The notes: generated from the letters alone by a model not told the origin. A DNA stretch of 64,000 nt from VFBF01 sp033764865 (GCA_033764865.1 JANRIM010000111.1:68033-132032), one strand, 5' to 3'; positions 17,106 through 25,879 are shown, numbered from the stretch's first letter. Program-made: numbers and translations.

Positions 17106-17663
17106 ATGTTGTTGATCACCCTGATCGTTCTAGGCGTTCTGGCGGTCCTCGCCATCGGCATCTACAACCAGCTCGTGTCGCTCAGGAACCGGGTGACCCA
17201 GTCTTTCGCCGACATCGACGTCCAGCTGAAGCAGCGCCACGATCTCATCCCCAACCTGGTGGAAACGGTGAAGGGCTATGCCGCGCACGAGAAGTCCACA
17301 CTCGAGGCCGTGATCCAGGCGCGAAACTCCGCGATGGCCTCCGGCGGCGGCACCGCTGGCCAGGCGCAGGCGGAGGGCATGCTGGGCGCGGCGCTCGGTC
17401 GCCTCATCGCGTTGAGCGAGTCCTATCCCGATCTCAAGGCCAACACGAATTTCCAGCAACTGTCTGCCGAACTCTCGGACATTGAAAACAAGATCGCCGC
17501 CGCCCGGCGTTTCTTCAACAACGCGGTGAACGAGTACAACACGGGCATCCAGCAGTTTCCCGCAGTCCTGTTTGCCGGCGCCCTCGGCTTCAGCCAGCGG
17601 GACAGCTTCGATCTCGGTGACCAGCGCCCAGCGCTGGAAGCGGCGCCAAGCGTAAAGTTCTAG
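17106..17663 (+). CDS. lemA: LemA family membrane protein
   Basis: LemA proteins have one N-terminal membrane helix and a periplasmic or cytoplasmic helical bundle; their molecular role is unsettled. It has 185 residues, a helix at about 1-20, then YNQLVSLRNRVTQSFADIDVQLKQR-type sequence with RHDLIPNLVETVKGYA at about residues 41-56, which is the family signature. AARRFFNNAVNEYN near residue 137 is the second. It is paired with an M48 protease gene 27 bases downstream, a recurrent LemA-HtpX arrangement. Confidence 0.93.
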   Translation: MLLITLIVLGVLAVLAIGIYNQLVSLRNRVTQSFADIDVQLKQRHDLIPNLVETVKGYAAHEKSTLEAVIQARNSAMASGGGTAGQAQAEGMLGAALGRLIALSESYPDLKANTNFQQLSAELSDIENKIAAARRFFNNAVNEYNTGIQQFPAVLFAGALGFSQRDSFDLGDQRPALEAAPSVKF

Positions 17664-17690
17664 GCAGGCGTAACCGGGAGACGAGCGGCG

Positions 17691-18749
17691 ATGCGCGCGT
17701 TCGGCCTCGCAACCCATATTTCCAGCAACAATCTCAGGTCCTTGCTTCTTCTTGCGGGATTTCCGCTGCTGCTGATCCTGCTGATGTACGCCCTGTTCCT
17801 GCTTTATGCGGGATTCGCCGGGGCGGGCGGCGATCTTGCGGGCCCCGAACTCGCCCGGCCCTTTGTCTGGGCCGGTCAATCCCTGAAATCTGCCTGGCCA
17901 TTCGCGCTGGGCGGGGCAGGGGTGTGGTTCGCCATTGCCTACCTGGCCCATCAGGCGATGATTGACGCCTCCACCGGCGCCCGGTTGCTGGACCGGCGCG
18001 ACGATCCGCGCACGTACAACCTGCTTGAGAACCTGTGCATTTCCCGGGGAATGGCTGTGCCTGCGCTCAGGGTGGTGGAAACGCCGGCGCTGAACGCGTT
18101 TGCAAGCGGTCTGCATGCCGGCCAGTACAGCGTGACGGTGACGCGCGGACTGCTTTCAAGCCTCAGCGATGAAGAGCTGGAAGCGGTGCTCGCCCACGAG
18201 CTGACCCACATCCGCAACCGCGACGTCCGCCTCCTCGTGATCGCCGTGATCTTCGTGGGAATCTTTTCGTTCGTGGGTGAGTTGATGTTCCGGGGCATGA
18301 CAAACATGCGCTGGAGCAGCGGCGGCAGTTCGGGACGGTCTTCCAACTCACGCAGCTCCGGCGGCGGGGGCGCAGCGCTCGTGGCCATCGTGGCCGCGCT
18401 GGCGATCATGGCGATCGCCTATGCGCTGGCAATCGTCATCCGTTTCTCGCTGTCTCGGCGGCGGGAGTACCTGGCGGATGCCGGGGCGGTGGAGCTGACG
18501 AAGAATCCCGATGCGATGATTTCCGCATTGCGCAAGATCGCCGGCAACGCTGTCGTTCCGGGCGCCCCCGCAGAGGTCCGGGAGATGTTCATCGAGAACA
18601 GCCATGTCGGCATCGGCGAAATCTTCGCCACCCATCCCCCGATCGAAAAACGCATTGAGGCGCTCGTGGCCTATGCCGGCGGACGCGACGCGCCGGCGGC
18701 GGCGGCGTCGCAGGGGCAGGGCGCAGCGACGGGAGGCCCTTGGCGCTAA
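17691..18749 (+). CDS. HtpX-like M48 family membrane metallopeptidase
   Basis: Predicted zinc metalloprotease of the inner membrane, related to HtpX, in membrane protein quality control. It has 352 residues with membrane segments near 18-42, 70-88 and two after the active site (about 182-198 and 230-258). HELTH at 169-173 supplies the two zinc His and catalytic Glu; RREYLADAGAVEL provides the third ligand Glu. A Ser/Gly-rich loop at about 205-228 is low complexity. The C-terminus (THPPIEKRI) is typical of M48. The gene converges on bpt, overlapping by 4 bases. Confidence 0.9.
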   Translation: MRAFGLATHISSNNLRSLLLLAGFPLLLILLMYALFLLYAGFAGAGGDLAGPELARPFVWAGQSLKSAWPFALGGAGVWFAIAYLAHQAMIDASTGARLLDRRDDPRTYNLLENLCISRGMAVPALRVVETPALNAFASGLHAGQYSVTVTRGLLSSLSDEELEAVLAHELTHIRNRDVRLLVIAVIFVGIFSFVGELMFRGMTNMRWSSGGSSGRSSNSRSSGGGGAALVAIVAALAIMAIAYALAIVIRFSLSRRREYLADAGAVELTKNPDAMISALRKIAGNAVVPGAPAEVREMFIENSHVGIGEIFATHPPIEKRIEALVAYAGGRDAPAAAASQGQGAATGGPWR

Positions 18750-19510
18750 TCGCCAGCGGCGCTTTCGCCGTGCTCGGTATCGCTGAACGGGCGCCAGGCG
18801 CCCCCGCGCAAAAGCTCAATGGGTTGGAACTGCACCTTGTAGGCCATCTTCTCGCTGCCGCGCACCCAGTAACCCAGGTAGAGATGAGGAAAGCCCGCCG
18901 CCTGCGCTTGCCGGATGTGGTCTAGGATGATGTAGCTGCCCAAGCTGCGCTGTGGATCGCGGGTGTCGAAGAAGCTGTAGACCAGGGACATCCCGTCCCG
19001 CAGCACGTCCACAAGCGCACATCCGGCGAGCTCCCCCGCCTGCGGCCCCGCGCTGAACCTGTACTCCACGATGTGCGTGCGGACGGCTGTCTCCTCGATC
19101 ATGGCAGCGTAATCGAGCAGGGTCATTTCCGCCATGCCGCCTTCGCCATGACGCGAAAGGAGGTAGCGGCGCAGCAGCCAGAACTGCTCTTCCGTGGCCT
19201 CGCTGGGCCGCAAGCGTCGCGTAAGGTCTTCGTTGCGCTGAAGGATGCGGCGCCACCGCTTGTGCGGCTTGAAATGACCGACGACGACACGGGCGGAGAC
19301 GCAGGAGTCGCACGCGTCGCAGGCGGGTCGGTAGGCGATGTTCTGCGAGCGCCGGAAGCCGGCGTGTGTGAGGCTGTCGTTGACCGACGGCGCGTCGGGA
19401 CCGTCGAGGCTGGTGAAGACTTTCCGCTCCTTCCGGTCCGGCAGGTAGGGGCAGGGAGACGGCGCGGTGAGGTAGAACCGGAGGTTCTTCGTCGCGAAAG
19501 GCCGCGTCAC
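18746..19510 (-). CDS. bpt: Aspartate/glutamate leucyltransferase (N-end rule, Bpt family)
   Basis: Transfers leucine from Leu-tRNA to proteins with N-terminal Asp or Glu, marking them for ClpS/ClpAP degradation. It has 254 residues, normal length. Family motifs visible are YLTAPSPCPYLPDRKE near the start, CDACDSCVSARV around residues 65-75 with the conserved cysteines, and YIILDHIRQA, LYLGYWVRGSEKMAYK in the GNAT-like C-terminal half. It lies downstream of motB on the same strand (69-base gap). Confidence 0.94.
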   Translation of the reverse strand: MTRPFATKNLRFYLTAPSPCPYLPDRKERKVFTSLDGPDAPSVNDSLTHAGFRRSQNIAYRPACDACDSCVSARVVVGHFKPHKRWRRILQRNEDLTRRLRPSEATEEQFWLLRRYLLSRHGEGGMAEMTLLDYAAMIEETAVRTHIVEYRFSAGPQAGELAGCALVDVLRDGMSLVYSFFDTRDPQRSLGSYIILDHIRQAQAAGFPHLYLGYWVRGSEKMAYKVQFQPIELLRGGAWRPFSDTEHGESAAGD

Positions 19511-19579
19511 GGTGGCGTGAGTCCGCTCATCGAGCGGATCGTCCCGGCAGGGCGCTCCGCCGTCAAGCCGCTTTCCCCA

Positions 19580-20470
19580 CTAGGGCGCCGCTCCCGCTGG
19601 CAATACCGGCGCTTCACGAAGGAGCGTCACCGAGATCCGCCGGTTGCCCGGCAGGGTGGGGTCATCGGGAAAGAGCGGCTCTGAATCCGCCTTGCCCGCC
19701 ACCTGGTAGATGCGGTCCTGGGGGATGCCTGAAGCCTGAACGACCCGGCGCGCCGCGTTGGCGCGGTCCGCAGACAGCTCCCAGTTGGTCATGCCGCGGG
19801 ACGAGGGCGGGGAGCCATCGGTGTGGCCGGCGATGGACAGACGGTTCGGTAAATCTGCGGCGACGTTGGCCACCGCTGACAGGAGCTTTCGCGCCCGGCC
19901 GTTCAGCTCGGCGCCACCGGCCTCGAACATTGACCGCCCTTCCTGATCGACGAGCTGGATGCGCAAGCCCTCGGGGGTTACCTCCATCAAAACGTGCTTG
20001 GAGAGTTCGGCGAGGTCCGGCATGTCCTGGATGGCCTGACGAATGGACTGCTCGGCCCGTTCGAATTCGGCATTCTCCCGCGCCGCGCGGGCCCGTGCCA
20101 GCGAAGCCTCGGTGGCTTCCGCAGTGCCGTTTTGCGGGTCGGGCGCGCCCTGAAGGTCGCCCCCGTTGGAGCGTCCCTCCTTGAATTGGGTTTCCTGGGC
20201 CTGGCGGGCGCCGGATTCGGCGAGGGCCTGTCCGGCCAGAAGGCCCCCGGCGCCGCTGGTGGTTTCCGAAACGCTCGCGGGTGCGAAGAAGTCCGCGATG
20301 CCGCGTTTCTGCTCCGGGCTGGTGGTGTTGATCAGCCACATCAGGAGGAAGAACGCCATCATCGCCGTCACGAAGTCGGCGTAAGCCACTTTCCAGGCGC
20401 CGCCATGATGGCCATGACCGCCCTTCTTGATCCGCTTGATGATGATCGGGGCTTTGTTGGCGGCGGCCAT
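19580..20470 (-). CDS. motB: Flagellar motor stator protein MotB
   Basis: Peptidoglycan-anchored stator subunit coupling proton flow to flagellar rotation. It has 296 residues. After a basic N-terminus comes the single membrane helix YADFVTAMMAFFLLMWL with the proton-carrying Asp32. The plug and linker region (about 60-160) is Ala/Glu-rich. The OmpA-like peptidoglycan-binding domain covers about 180-290, with SIAGHTDGSP, ELSADRANAAR and PGNRRISVTLL. No motA is nearby, so the partner must be elsewhere; separate motA and motB loci are known in Caulobacter. It implies a motile stage. Confidence 0.94.
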   Translation of the reverse strand: MAAANKAPIIIKRIKKGGHGHHGGAWKVAYADFVTAMMAFFLLMWLINTTSPEQKRGIADFFAPASVSETTSGAGGLLAGQALAESGARQAQETQFKEGRSNGGDLQGAPDPQNGTAEATEASLARARAARENAEFERAEQSIRQAIQDMPDLAELSKHVLMEVTPEGLRIQLVDQEGRSMFEAGGAELNGRARKLLSAVANVAADLPNRLSIAGHTDGSPPSSRGMTNWELSADRANAARRVVQASGIPQDRIYQVAGKADSEPLFPDDPTLPGNRRISVTLLREAPVLPAGAAP

Positions 20471-20541
20471 GGGCTTAGGTCGTGAACGAGGACGGGCGGA
20501 CCGTGCCCCGGGCAGCGTTAAGATCGAGTGATCAGGACAGC

Positions 20542-21024
20542 ATGATTGAACAGGACGACGGGCGAGGGTTCCGGCAGGCGCTGGGCGGCTTCGCGACAGG
20601 CGTGGCGCTCATCGCCGCCGATACGGCCCAGGGCGTGGCCGGCATTGTGGTGAACTCCTTCACCTCCGTATCGCTGACGCCGCGGCTGGTCCTGTGGTGC
20701 CTGGGCGATGCTTCCGACCGCTACGGCGCGTTCTCGGAGGCCGAGCGGTGGAGCGCCAACGTGCTCGGCGTCGGCCAACAGGCTGTTTCGGCGCGGGTCG
20801 CCCGGCCGGGCGGTCACGACATCTCGGACCTGTCCATCGCTCGACTGCATGGCGCGCCTGTTCTGGACGGGGCGATCGCCCAGCTGTCCTGCCGCACGCG
20901 CGAGCGCCTGACGATGGGCGATCACCTGGTCATCGTTGGCGACGTTGAGGGCTATGCGGCGTCGGCGGGCGACGGCCTTCTGTATTTCAGGGGCCGGTAC
21001 GGCCGCGCTGTCACGGAGGCCTGA
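20542..21024 (+). CDS. Flavin reductase-like FMN-binding protein
   Basis: Predicted NAD(P)H:flavin oxidoreductase of the split-barrel FMN family, often the reductase partner of a two-component monooxygenase. The ATG at 20542, preceded by AGGAC, gives 160 residues; the open frame extends 60 bases upstream without support. Motifs: FRQALGGFATGVALIA, VNSFTSVSLTPRLVLWCLG (flavin-binding) and DHLVIVGDVEG near the C-terminus. No monooxygenase is adjacent. One base separates its stop from the dehydrogenase gene, so they are probably co-transcribed. Confidence 0.87.
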   Translation: MIEQDDGRGFRQALGGFATGVALIAADTAQGVAGIVVNSFTSVSLTPRLVLWCLGDASDRYGAFSEAERWSANVLGVGQQAVSARVARPGGHDISDLSIARLHGAPVLDGAIAQLSCRTRERLTMGDHLVIVGDVEGYAASAGDGLLYFRGRYGRAVTEA

Positions 21025-21025
21025 C

Positions 21026-21901
21026 ATGGCGCGCATTGCATTCATCGGGCTCGGGGTGATGGGATTTCCCATGGCGGGGCATCTGGCGACGGCGGGCCAT
21101 GATGTCTCGGTCTTCAACAGGTCGGCGCAGAAGGCGCAGGCCTGGGCGCAGCGATATCCCGGACGGGTCGCCGCAACCGTCGCCTCTGCGGCCGAAGGGG
21201 CGGAGTTCGTATTCTCCTGCGTCGGCGCTGACGCCGACGTCGCCGCTGTCGCGCCTCTCGCGCTGGCGAGCATGCGGCCCGGGGGCGTGTTCGTCGATCA
21301 CACGACCACCTCGGCCACCCTGGCGCGGGCGCTCTCAAAGGAGGCGCAGGACGTCGGTCGCTACTTCGTCGACGCCCCCGTCTCCGGCGGTCAGGCCGGC
21401 GCCGAAGGGGCGCGTCTCACTGTCATGGCGGGGGGGGACGCGGAGGTCTTCGCCCGCGCGCAGCCGGTGATGGCGGCGTACGCGGCCAACATGACCCTGA
21501 TTGGCGGTTCCGGAGCGGGGCAACTGGCGAAAATGGTCAACCAGATCTGTATTGCCGGCATCATCCAGGGGCTGGCTGAGGGGCTCCATTTCGCCGAACG
21601 CGCCGGGATCGATCCCGAACGGGTGATCGCCGCGATCTCCAAGGGCGCCGCGCAATCCTGGCAGATGGAAAACCGGTGGCGCACGATGACGGAGGGGTCG
21701 TTCGACTTCGGCTTCGCGGTGGACTGGATGCGCAAGGATCTAGGTCTTGTCCTGGAAGAAGCCGGAGCCAACGGATCGGACTTGCCCGTGGCGGCGTTGG
21801 TGGACGCCTTCTATGCCGAGGTGCAGGCGTCCGGCGGTGGTCGCTGGGACACTTCCAGTCTGATCACGCGACTACGCGCCCGCGTGGGCGGCGCCGCTTA
21901 A
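21026..21901 (+). CDS. 3-hydroxyisobutyrate dehydrogenase-like NAD(P)-dependent oxidoreductase
   Basis: Beta-hydroxyacid dehydrogenase family enzyme, 291 residues. The Rossmann motif GLGVMGFPMAGHL lies at 9-21; DAPVSGGQAGAEGARL at about 115-130 is the substrate-binding segment; and GAGQLAKMVNQI carries the catalytic Lys. C-terminal helices are typical. Candidate substrates include 3-hydroxyisobutyrate, tartronate semialdehyde and small aldehydes; the sequence does not choose between them. It lies directly after the flavin reductase. Confidence 0.88.
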   Translation: MARIAFIGLGVMGFPMAGHLATAGHDVSVFNRSAQKAQAWAQRYPGRVAATVASAAEGAEFVFSCVGADADVAAVAPLALASMRPGGVFVDHTTTSATLARALSKEAQDVGRYFVDAPVSGGQAGAEGARLTVMAGGDAEVFARAQPVMAAYAANMTLIGGSGAGQLAKMVNQICIAGIIQGLAEGLHFAERAGIDPERVIAAISKGAAQSWQMENRWRTMTEGSFDFGFAVDWMRKDLGLVLEEAGANGSDLPVAALVDAFYAEVQASGGGRWDTSSLITRLRARVGGAA

Positions 21902-21936
21902 CGGGATCGTGAGCCTTTTGGCCCATACCTTTGGGC

Positions 21937-22749
21937 GTGGCGCCTTCCAGGACACCCCCCGGCCGCTGGACGGCCCTTGTGATCGAGCCCGACAAGGCGC
22001 GGAGCGCGCTTGTGGTCGATCTGCTGCGGGACCTGGGCTGCGCAGAGGTGACTGCGATCCGGGATGGAGACGCGGCCTTCAGCCATCTCGCCAGCAAGGC
22101 GCCGCGGATCATCCTGTGCGCCGCCCGCATGACGCCGATGGACGGCTTCGATCTCACCCGCAGACTGCGCTGCTCACCCGATGTCCGCAGCAATGAAACC
22201 TCCCTGGTGCTGACGTTCGCTGGGATCGAGCGCAGAGATGTGTTGGCCTCGCTCAACGCGGGCGCCGACGCGGTGCTGACGTTTCCCATGTCGCGCGGCC
22301 AGCTGGCCACGATGCTCTCGCTCCTGGACACCCAGAAGCGGCCGTTTGTCCGGTCCGCCACCTACGTGGGACCGTGCCGGCGGCGGGGGCTGGTCTCGGC
22401 GGAGACCCGGCGACGGCTGGAGGACTTCGGCGCGCCGGACGCCCTCGCCTCGATGATGGCGGCCCTGAAGACCCTGTTTGACCGCGGCCAGCGGGGCCCC
22501 ATTTCCGCTTCAGAAGTCGAAGCATGCGCGCAGGCGCTGGCGGCCTTTTTGCGCGCCGCGCGCCCGGATCGTGCGATGGACGAGGGCGCGCTCTGGACCC
22601 AGTGCCGGGCACTGGTGCGCCAGTTCAGCGATCACGCGCCCGGCCAGAAGAGCTTTGATCACGCCTTCGCCCCGCTGCGTAAGCTGTTGACGAACGTCGT
22701 TCTCAAGGACGCCGCGCAGCCGGATGGCGCCGAAGCCGCAGCAGCCTGA
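21937..22749 (+). CDS. Receiver-like protein lacking the phospho-acceptor Asp, with alpha-helical C-terminus
   Basis: About 270 residues from a GTG at 21937 (a TTG at 21931 is also possible). Residues 12-130 resemble a CheY-type receiver: LVIEPDKARSALV (strand 1), APRIILCAARMTPMDG (strand 3 and loop), VLTFAG (strand 4) and AVLTFPMS (strand 5). By alignment to CheY the phospho-acceptor position is Ala62, the invariant Lys before Pro is Phe116, and the acidic pair is Glu17-Pro18. It should therefore not take a phosphate in the usual way. Residues 140-265 are helical with no recognised domain. It is convergent with hemB (5-base gap). Confidence 0.72.
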   Translation: MAPSRTPPGRWTALVIEPDKARSALVVDLLRDLGCAEVTAIRDGDAAFSHLASKAPRIILCAARMTPMDGFDLTRRLRCSPDVRSNETSLVLTFAGIERRDVLASLNAGADAVLTFPMSRGQLATMLSLLDTQKRPFVRSATYVGPCRRRGLVSAETRRRLEDFGAPDALASMMAALKTLFDRGQRGPISASEVEACAQALAAFLRAARPDRAMDEGALWTQCRALVRQFSDHAPGQKSFDHAFAPLRKLLTNVVLKDAAQPDGAEAAAA

Positions 22750-22754
22750 CCAGG

Positions 22755-23747
22755 TCAGCCCAACAGGGCGGCCGCGCGGGGGGCGAAGTACGTGACCACG
22801 CCATCGCACCCGGCCCGCTTGAAAGCGCCCAACGTCTCCAGAATGGCGCGATCCTCGTCCAGCCAGCCGTTGGCGCAGGCGGCCTTGATCATGGCGTACT
22901 CGCCCGACACCTGGAACGCGTAGGTGGGCATCGCGAAGGCGTCCTTCACGCGTCGGACGATGTCCAGGTAGGGCAGTCCGGGCTTGACGAGGACCATGTC
23001 GGCGCCTTCGGCGATATCCATCGCCACCTCCCGCAGCGCCTCGTCCGTGTTCGCGAAATCCATCTGGTAGGTCTTCTTGTCGCCCGTCAGCACGGACGCC
23101 GAGCCGATGGCTTCACGGTATGGGCTGTAGAAGGCGGACGCATACTTCGCCGCGTAGGACATGATCAGGGTATCGCTTTGACCGGCGCCTTCCAGGGCTG
23201 ACCGGATGGCGCCCACCCTACCGTCCATCATGTCGGAGGGGGCCACGATGTCCGCCCCCGCGGCGGCCTGGACCACCGCTTGCTCGACGAGTCGGGCGAC
23301 GCTTTCGTCGTTGAGGATACGCCCATCGCGGATCACGCCGTCGTGTCCGTGATCGGTGAACGGATCCAGCGCGACGTCGACCATGACGCCAACTTCCGGC
23401 GCAGCATCCTTCATCGCGCGAACGGCGCGACATACAAGACCGTCGGGGTTGGCGGCTTGCGAACCGTTCGCATCTTTCAGTCGCGGGTCGATGTAGGGGA
23501 AGACGGCGATCGCCGGAATCCCCAACTCCCGCGCCTCCCGCGCGGCGTCGGCGGCGGCCCTCACGGACAGCCGGTCCGCCCCGGGCATCGCCGCCACAGG
23601 TATCCGCGCCTCTGCGCCGTCGTGGACCACGAGCGCCCAGATGAGATCGTTTCGCGAGGGCGGTGTTTCGCGAACGAGGCGACGGACCCAGTCGGCCTGA
23701 CGCAGCCGCCGGGGCCGCGCAGCGGGGTACGAGGCGGCGTGGGTCAT
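22755..23747 (-). CDS. hemB: Delta-aminolevulinic acid dehydratase (porphobilinogen synthase)
   Basis: Second step of haem synthesis, joining two 5-aminolevulinate molecules. The ATG at 23747 gives 330 residues; an upstream in-frame extension runs towards the hemA start and is unlikely. The Schiff-base lysines lie in MSYAAKYAS and LVKPGLPYLD, and APSDMMDGR is present. The metal loop reads DVALDPFTDHGHDG, with Asp where Zn enzymes have Cys, so this is the magnesium/alphaproteobacterial type. It is divergent from hemA, 98 bases apart. Confidence 0.95.
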   Translation of the reverse strand: MTHAASYPAARPRRLRQADWVRRLVRETPPSRNDLIWALVVHDGAEARIPVAAMPGADRLSVRAAADAAREARELGIPAIAVFPYIDPRLKDANGSQAANPDGLVCRAVRAMKDAAPEVGVMVDVALDPFTDHGHDGVIRDGRILNDESVARLVEQAVVQAAAGADIVAPSDMMDGRVGAIRSALEGAGQSDTLIMSYAAKYASAFYSPYREAIGSASVLTGDKKTYQMDFANTDEALREVAMDIAEGADMVLVKPGLPYLDIVRRVKDAFAMPTYAFQVSGEYAMIKAACANGWLDEDRAILETLGAFKRAGCDGVVTYFAPRAAALLG

Positions 23748-23845
23748 GGCGGGGCCTTCATGCGCGTTAAGGTCCCAGTTCATAGTCGTGGCGCATTGGT
23801 CTATACAAGCGCGTCGCGTCGATCGGCCGGCCAACGATTTGAGGG

Positions 23846-25090
23846 ATGGGCGCTAGCCCCGAGACCACGATGAGAGACGAGGACGCCCAGGTTTTCACCC
23901 GCGCCATTGACGCCGTGAAGGGCGAGGGCCGGTACCGGGTCTTTGCCGATATCCAGCGCGAACAGGGGCGTTTCCCGCACGCGCGGTTGCGACTGGCGGA
24001 CGGCTCCCACCGGGACATCGTGGTGTGGTGCTCGAACGACTATCTCGGCCAGGGGCAAAGCCCCGAAGTGATCGCTGCGTTGAGCGACGCCGCCCGGAAG
24101 GTCGGCGCCGGCTCCGGCGGGACCCGCAACATCTCCGGCACCACCAGCTACCATGTGGACCTCGAGGCCGAACTCGCGCAGTTGCACGGCAAAGAGGCGG
24201 CCCTCTTGTTCACGTCGGGCTACGTGTCGAATGACGCGACCTTGTCGACGCTGGGCAAGCTGTTTCCCGATCTCTGGATCTTCTCCGATGAGTTGAACCA
24301 CGCGTCGATGATCGAGGGCATCCGGCGCGCGAAGGCGACGGTGCGCGTGTTCCGGCACAACGATCTTCAGCATCTGGAATCGCTTCTCAACGAGGCCCCT
24401 GCGGGGGCCGCAAAGCTCATCGCCTTCGAGAGCGTCTATTCCATGGATGCCGACGTGGCGCCGATTTCCGCGATTTGCGACATCGCCGACGCCTACGGCG
24501 CGATGACGTACCTCGACGAGGTCCACGGCGTGGGCCTCTATGGCGAGGGCGGCGGCGGCATCGCGGAGCGCGACGGCCAGATGCATCGCGTCGATTTCAT
24601 CGAAGGCACGCTGGCCAAGGCCTTCGGCGTCATGGGCGGATACGTGACCGGCCCGGCCGCTGCGATTGACGCGATCCGGTCCTTTGCGCCGGGCTTCATT
24701 TTCACGACATCGCTGGCCCCGTCGCTTGCGGCGGCGGCTCTGGAGAGCGTTCGGCTGGTCCGCGCCTGTCCTCACATGCGCGTCCGTCTCGCCGAGCGGG
24801 CGGAACGCCTGAAGCAGATGTTCACGGACGCCGGCCTGCCCGTGATGCCTTCGACCACGCACATCGTCCCGCTGCTCGTGGGGGACGCGTCGCTGTGCAA
24901 GCAGATTTCCGACGGCCTTCTGTTCGAGCACGGCATTTACGTCCAGCCGATCAACTATCCCACGGTCCCGCGCGGCACAGAGCGCCTGCGGTTTACACCC
25001 TCGCCCTTCCACGACGACGCACTGATGGAGCAGCTGCTTGAGGCGCTGCTTTCGGTATGGGCGCAGCTCAACCTCAAACGGGCGGCGTGA
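23846..25090 (+). CDS. hemA: 5-aminolevulinate synthase
   Basis: Condenses glycine and succinyl-CoA (Shemin pathway), the entry to tetrapyrroles in alphaproteobacteria. It has 414 residues from the ATG at 23846; an ATG at 23870 (MRDED) is an equally good start. The PLP-binding Lys258 is in EGTLAKAFG; GSGGTRNISGT, SDELNHASMI and DEVHGVGLYG are the other alpha-oxoamine synthase motifs. It shares a 98-base divergent control region with hemB, and its stop overlaps the next small gene (GTGA). Confidence 0.96.
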   Translation: MGASPETTMRDEDAQVFTRAIDAVKGEGRYRVFADIQREQGRFPHARLRLADGSHRDIVVWCSNDYLGQGQSPEVIAALSDAARKVGAGSGGTRNISGTTSYHVDLEAELAQLHGKEAALLFTSGYVSNDATLSTLGKLFPDLWIFSDELNHASMIEGIRRAKATVRVFRHNDLQHLESLLNEAPAGAAKLIAFESVYSMDADVAPISAICDIADAYGAMTYLDEVHGVGLYGEGGGGIAERDGQMHRVDFIEGTLAKAFGVMGGYVTGPAAAIDAIRSFAPGFIFTTSLAPSLAAAALESVRLVRACPHMRVRLAERAERLKQMFTDAGLPVMPSTTHIVPLLVGDASLCKQISDGLLFEHGIYVQPINYPTVPRGTERLRFTPSPFHDDALMEQLLEALLSVWAQLNLKRAA

Positions 25091-25299
25091 GCGGTCGGAC
25101 CGTCTACTTCGAACTGACGCAGCTGGGCGGAGCCGCGCGCATGGCCGCCATCGACGCGGCGTCGGGCGTCGAAGCCGTCGTCATGGGGCCGGCCAACGCC
25201 GCCCGCAGCGATCTTGAGGCGCTCGCGCTCCGGAAACTTGAGCGTCTGCTGGCCGCCGAAGCACCCCCGCCGCGGTCCCAACCTGGCAAGCTGGTCTAG
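25087..25299 (+). CDS. Small conserved protein of unknown function (DUF6898-like)
   Basis: 70 residues from a GTG whose last two bases are shared with the hemA stop. The core TVYFELTQLGGAARMAAIDA, GVEAVVMGPA and LEALALRKLERLL resembles small alphaproteobacterial proteins found near hemA/glyA/nrdR. The assignment to DUF6898 is from memory and should be treated as tentative. The predicted structure is a short beta-hairpin followed by a helix. No signal peptide or membrane segment. Co-transcription with hemA is likely from the overlap. Confidence 0.65.
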   Translation: MSGRTVYFELTQLGGAARMAAIDAASGVEAVVMGPANAARSDLEALALRKLERLLAAEAPPPRSQPGKLV

Positions 25300-25327
25300 A
25301 ACGTCTGGCGAAGCGGGTGTCCACGGA

Positions 25328-25374
25328 CCACGGTCGGTAGTATGGTCCCTGTCATCGGAATCAATATCTAGCGT
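25328..25374 (+). promoter_or_regulatory. Candidate pair of NrdR boxes upstream of nrdR
   Basis: The 16-base site AATCAATATCTAGCGT at 25359-25374 matches 12 of 16 positions of the published NrdR-box pattern ACACwATATaTwGTGT. A weaker copy, CCACGGTCGGTAGTAT at 25328-25343, matches 9 of 16. Their start-to-start distance is 31 bases, the helical spacing known for paired NrdR boxes. This would suggest autoregulation of nrdR. Matches were scored by eye and the upstream box alone would be unconvincing. Confidence 0.35.
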
Positions 25375-25408
25375 CCCGGGGTCTGGCCTGGGACCGCCCG
25401 GAGCCGCC

Positions 25409-25879
25409 ATGCGCTGTCCGTTCTGCCAGCACGAAGATACCCAGGTAAAGGACAGCCGGCCCACGGAGGACGGGGCCTCCATTCGCCGTCGACGCCAGTG
25501 CGGCGCGTGCGACGCCCGGTTCACGACCTTCGAACGCGTCCAGATTCGGGAGCTGATGATCATCAAACGGTCTGACCGCCGGGTGCCCTTTGATCGCGAA
25601 AAACTGACCCGATCCGTGATGATCGCGCTGCGCAAAAGGCCCGTCGACGCTGACCGGGTCGAGTTGATGATTTCAGGCATCGTGCGGCAGCTCGAAAGCC
25701 GCGGGGAGACCGAGATTCCCTCGGCGGTCCTGGGGGAACTCGTCATGGAGGCCTTGGCCAAGGTCGACCAGGTCGCCTACGTCCGGTACGCGTCGGTCTA
25801 CCGTGATTTTCGCGCCGCAGGAGATTTCCGGGAGTTTCTGGCTGACTTGCCGGAGGCGCCCAAGACCGCGCGCACATGA
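25409..25879 (+). CDS. nrdR: Transcriptional repressor NrdR
   Basis: Zinc- and nucleotide-binding repressor of ribonucleotide reductase genes. The ATG at 25409 gives 156 residues. The zinc ribbon is formed by Cys3, Cys6, Cys31 and Cys34, with SRPTEDGASIRRRRQC between; the ATP-cone domain covers about 49-139 (KRSDRRVPFDREKL). It leads into ribD with a 4-base overlap, the common alphaproteobacterial nrdR-rib arrangement. glyA, which often precedes nrdR, is absent. Confidence 0.97.
   Translation: MRCPFCQHEDTQVKDSRPTEDGASIRRRRQCGACDARFTTFERVQIRELMIIKRSDRRVPFDREKLTRSVMIALRKRPVDADRVELMISGIVRQLESRGETEIPSAVLGELVMEALAKVDQVAYVRYASVYRDFRAAGDFREFLADLPEAPKTART

Noticed and set aside
20471..20541. CtrA-type site (TTAA at 20518-20521) between motB and the flavin reductase
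   Set aside because: Only one half-site matches; the second (TGAT after 7 bases) does not fit TTAA-N7-TTAA.
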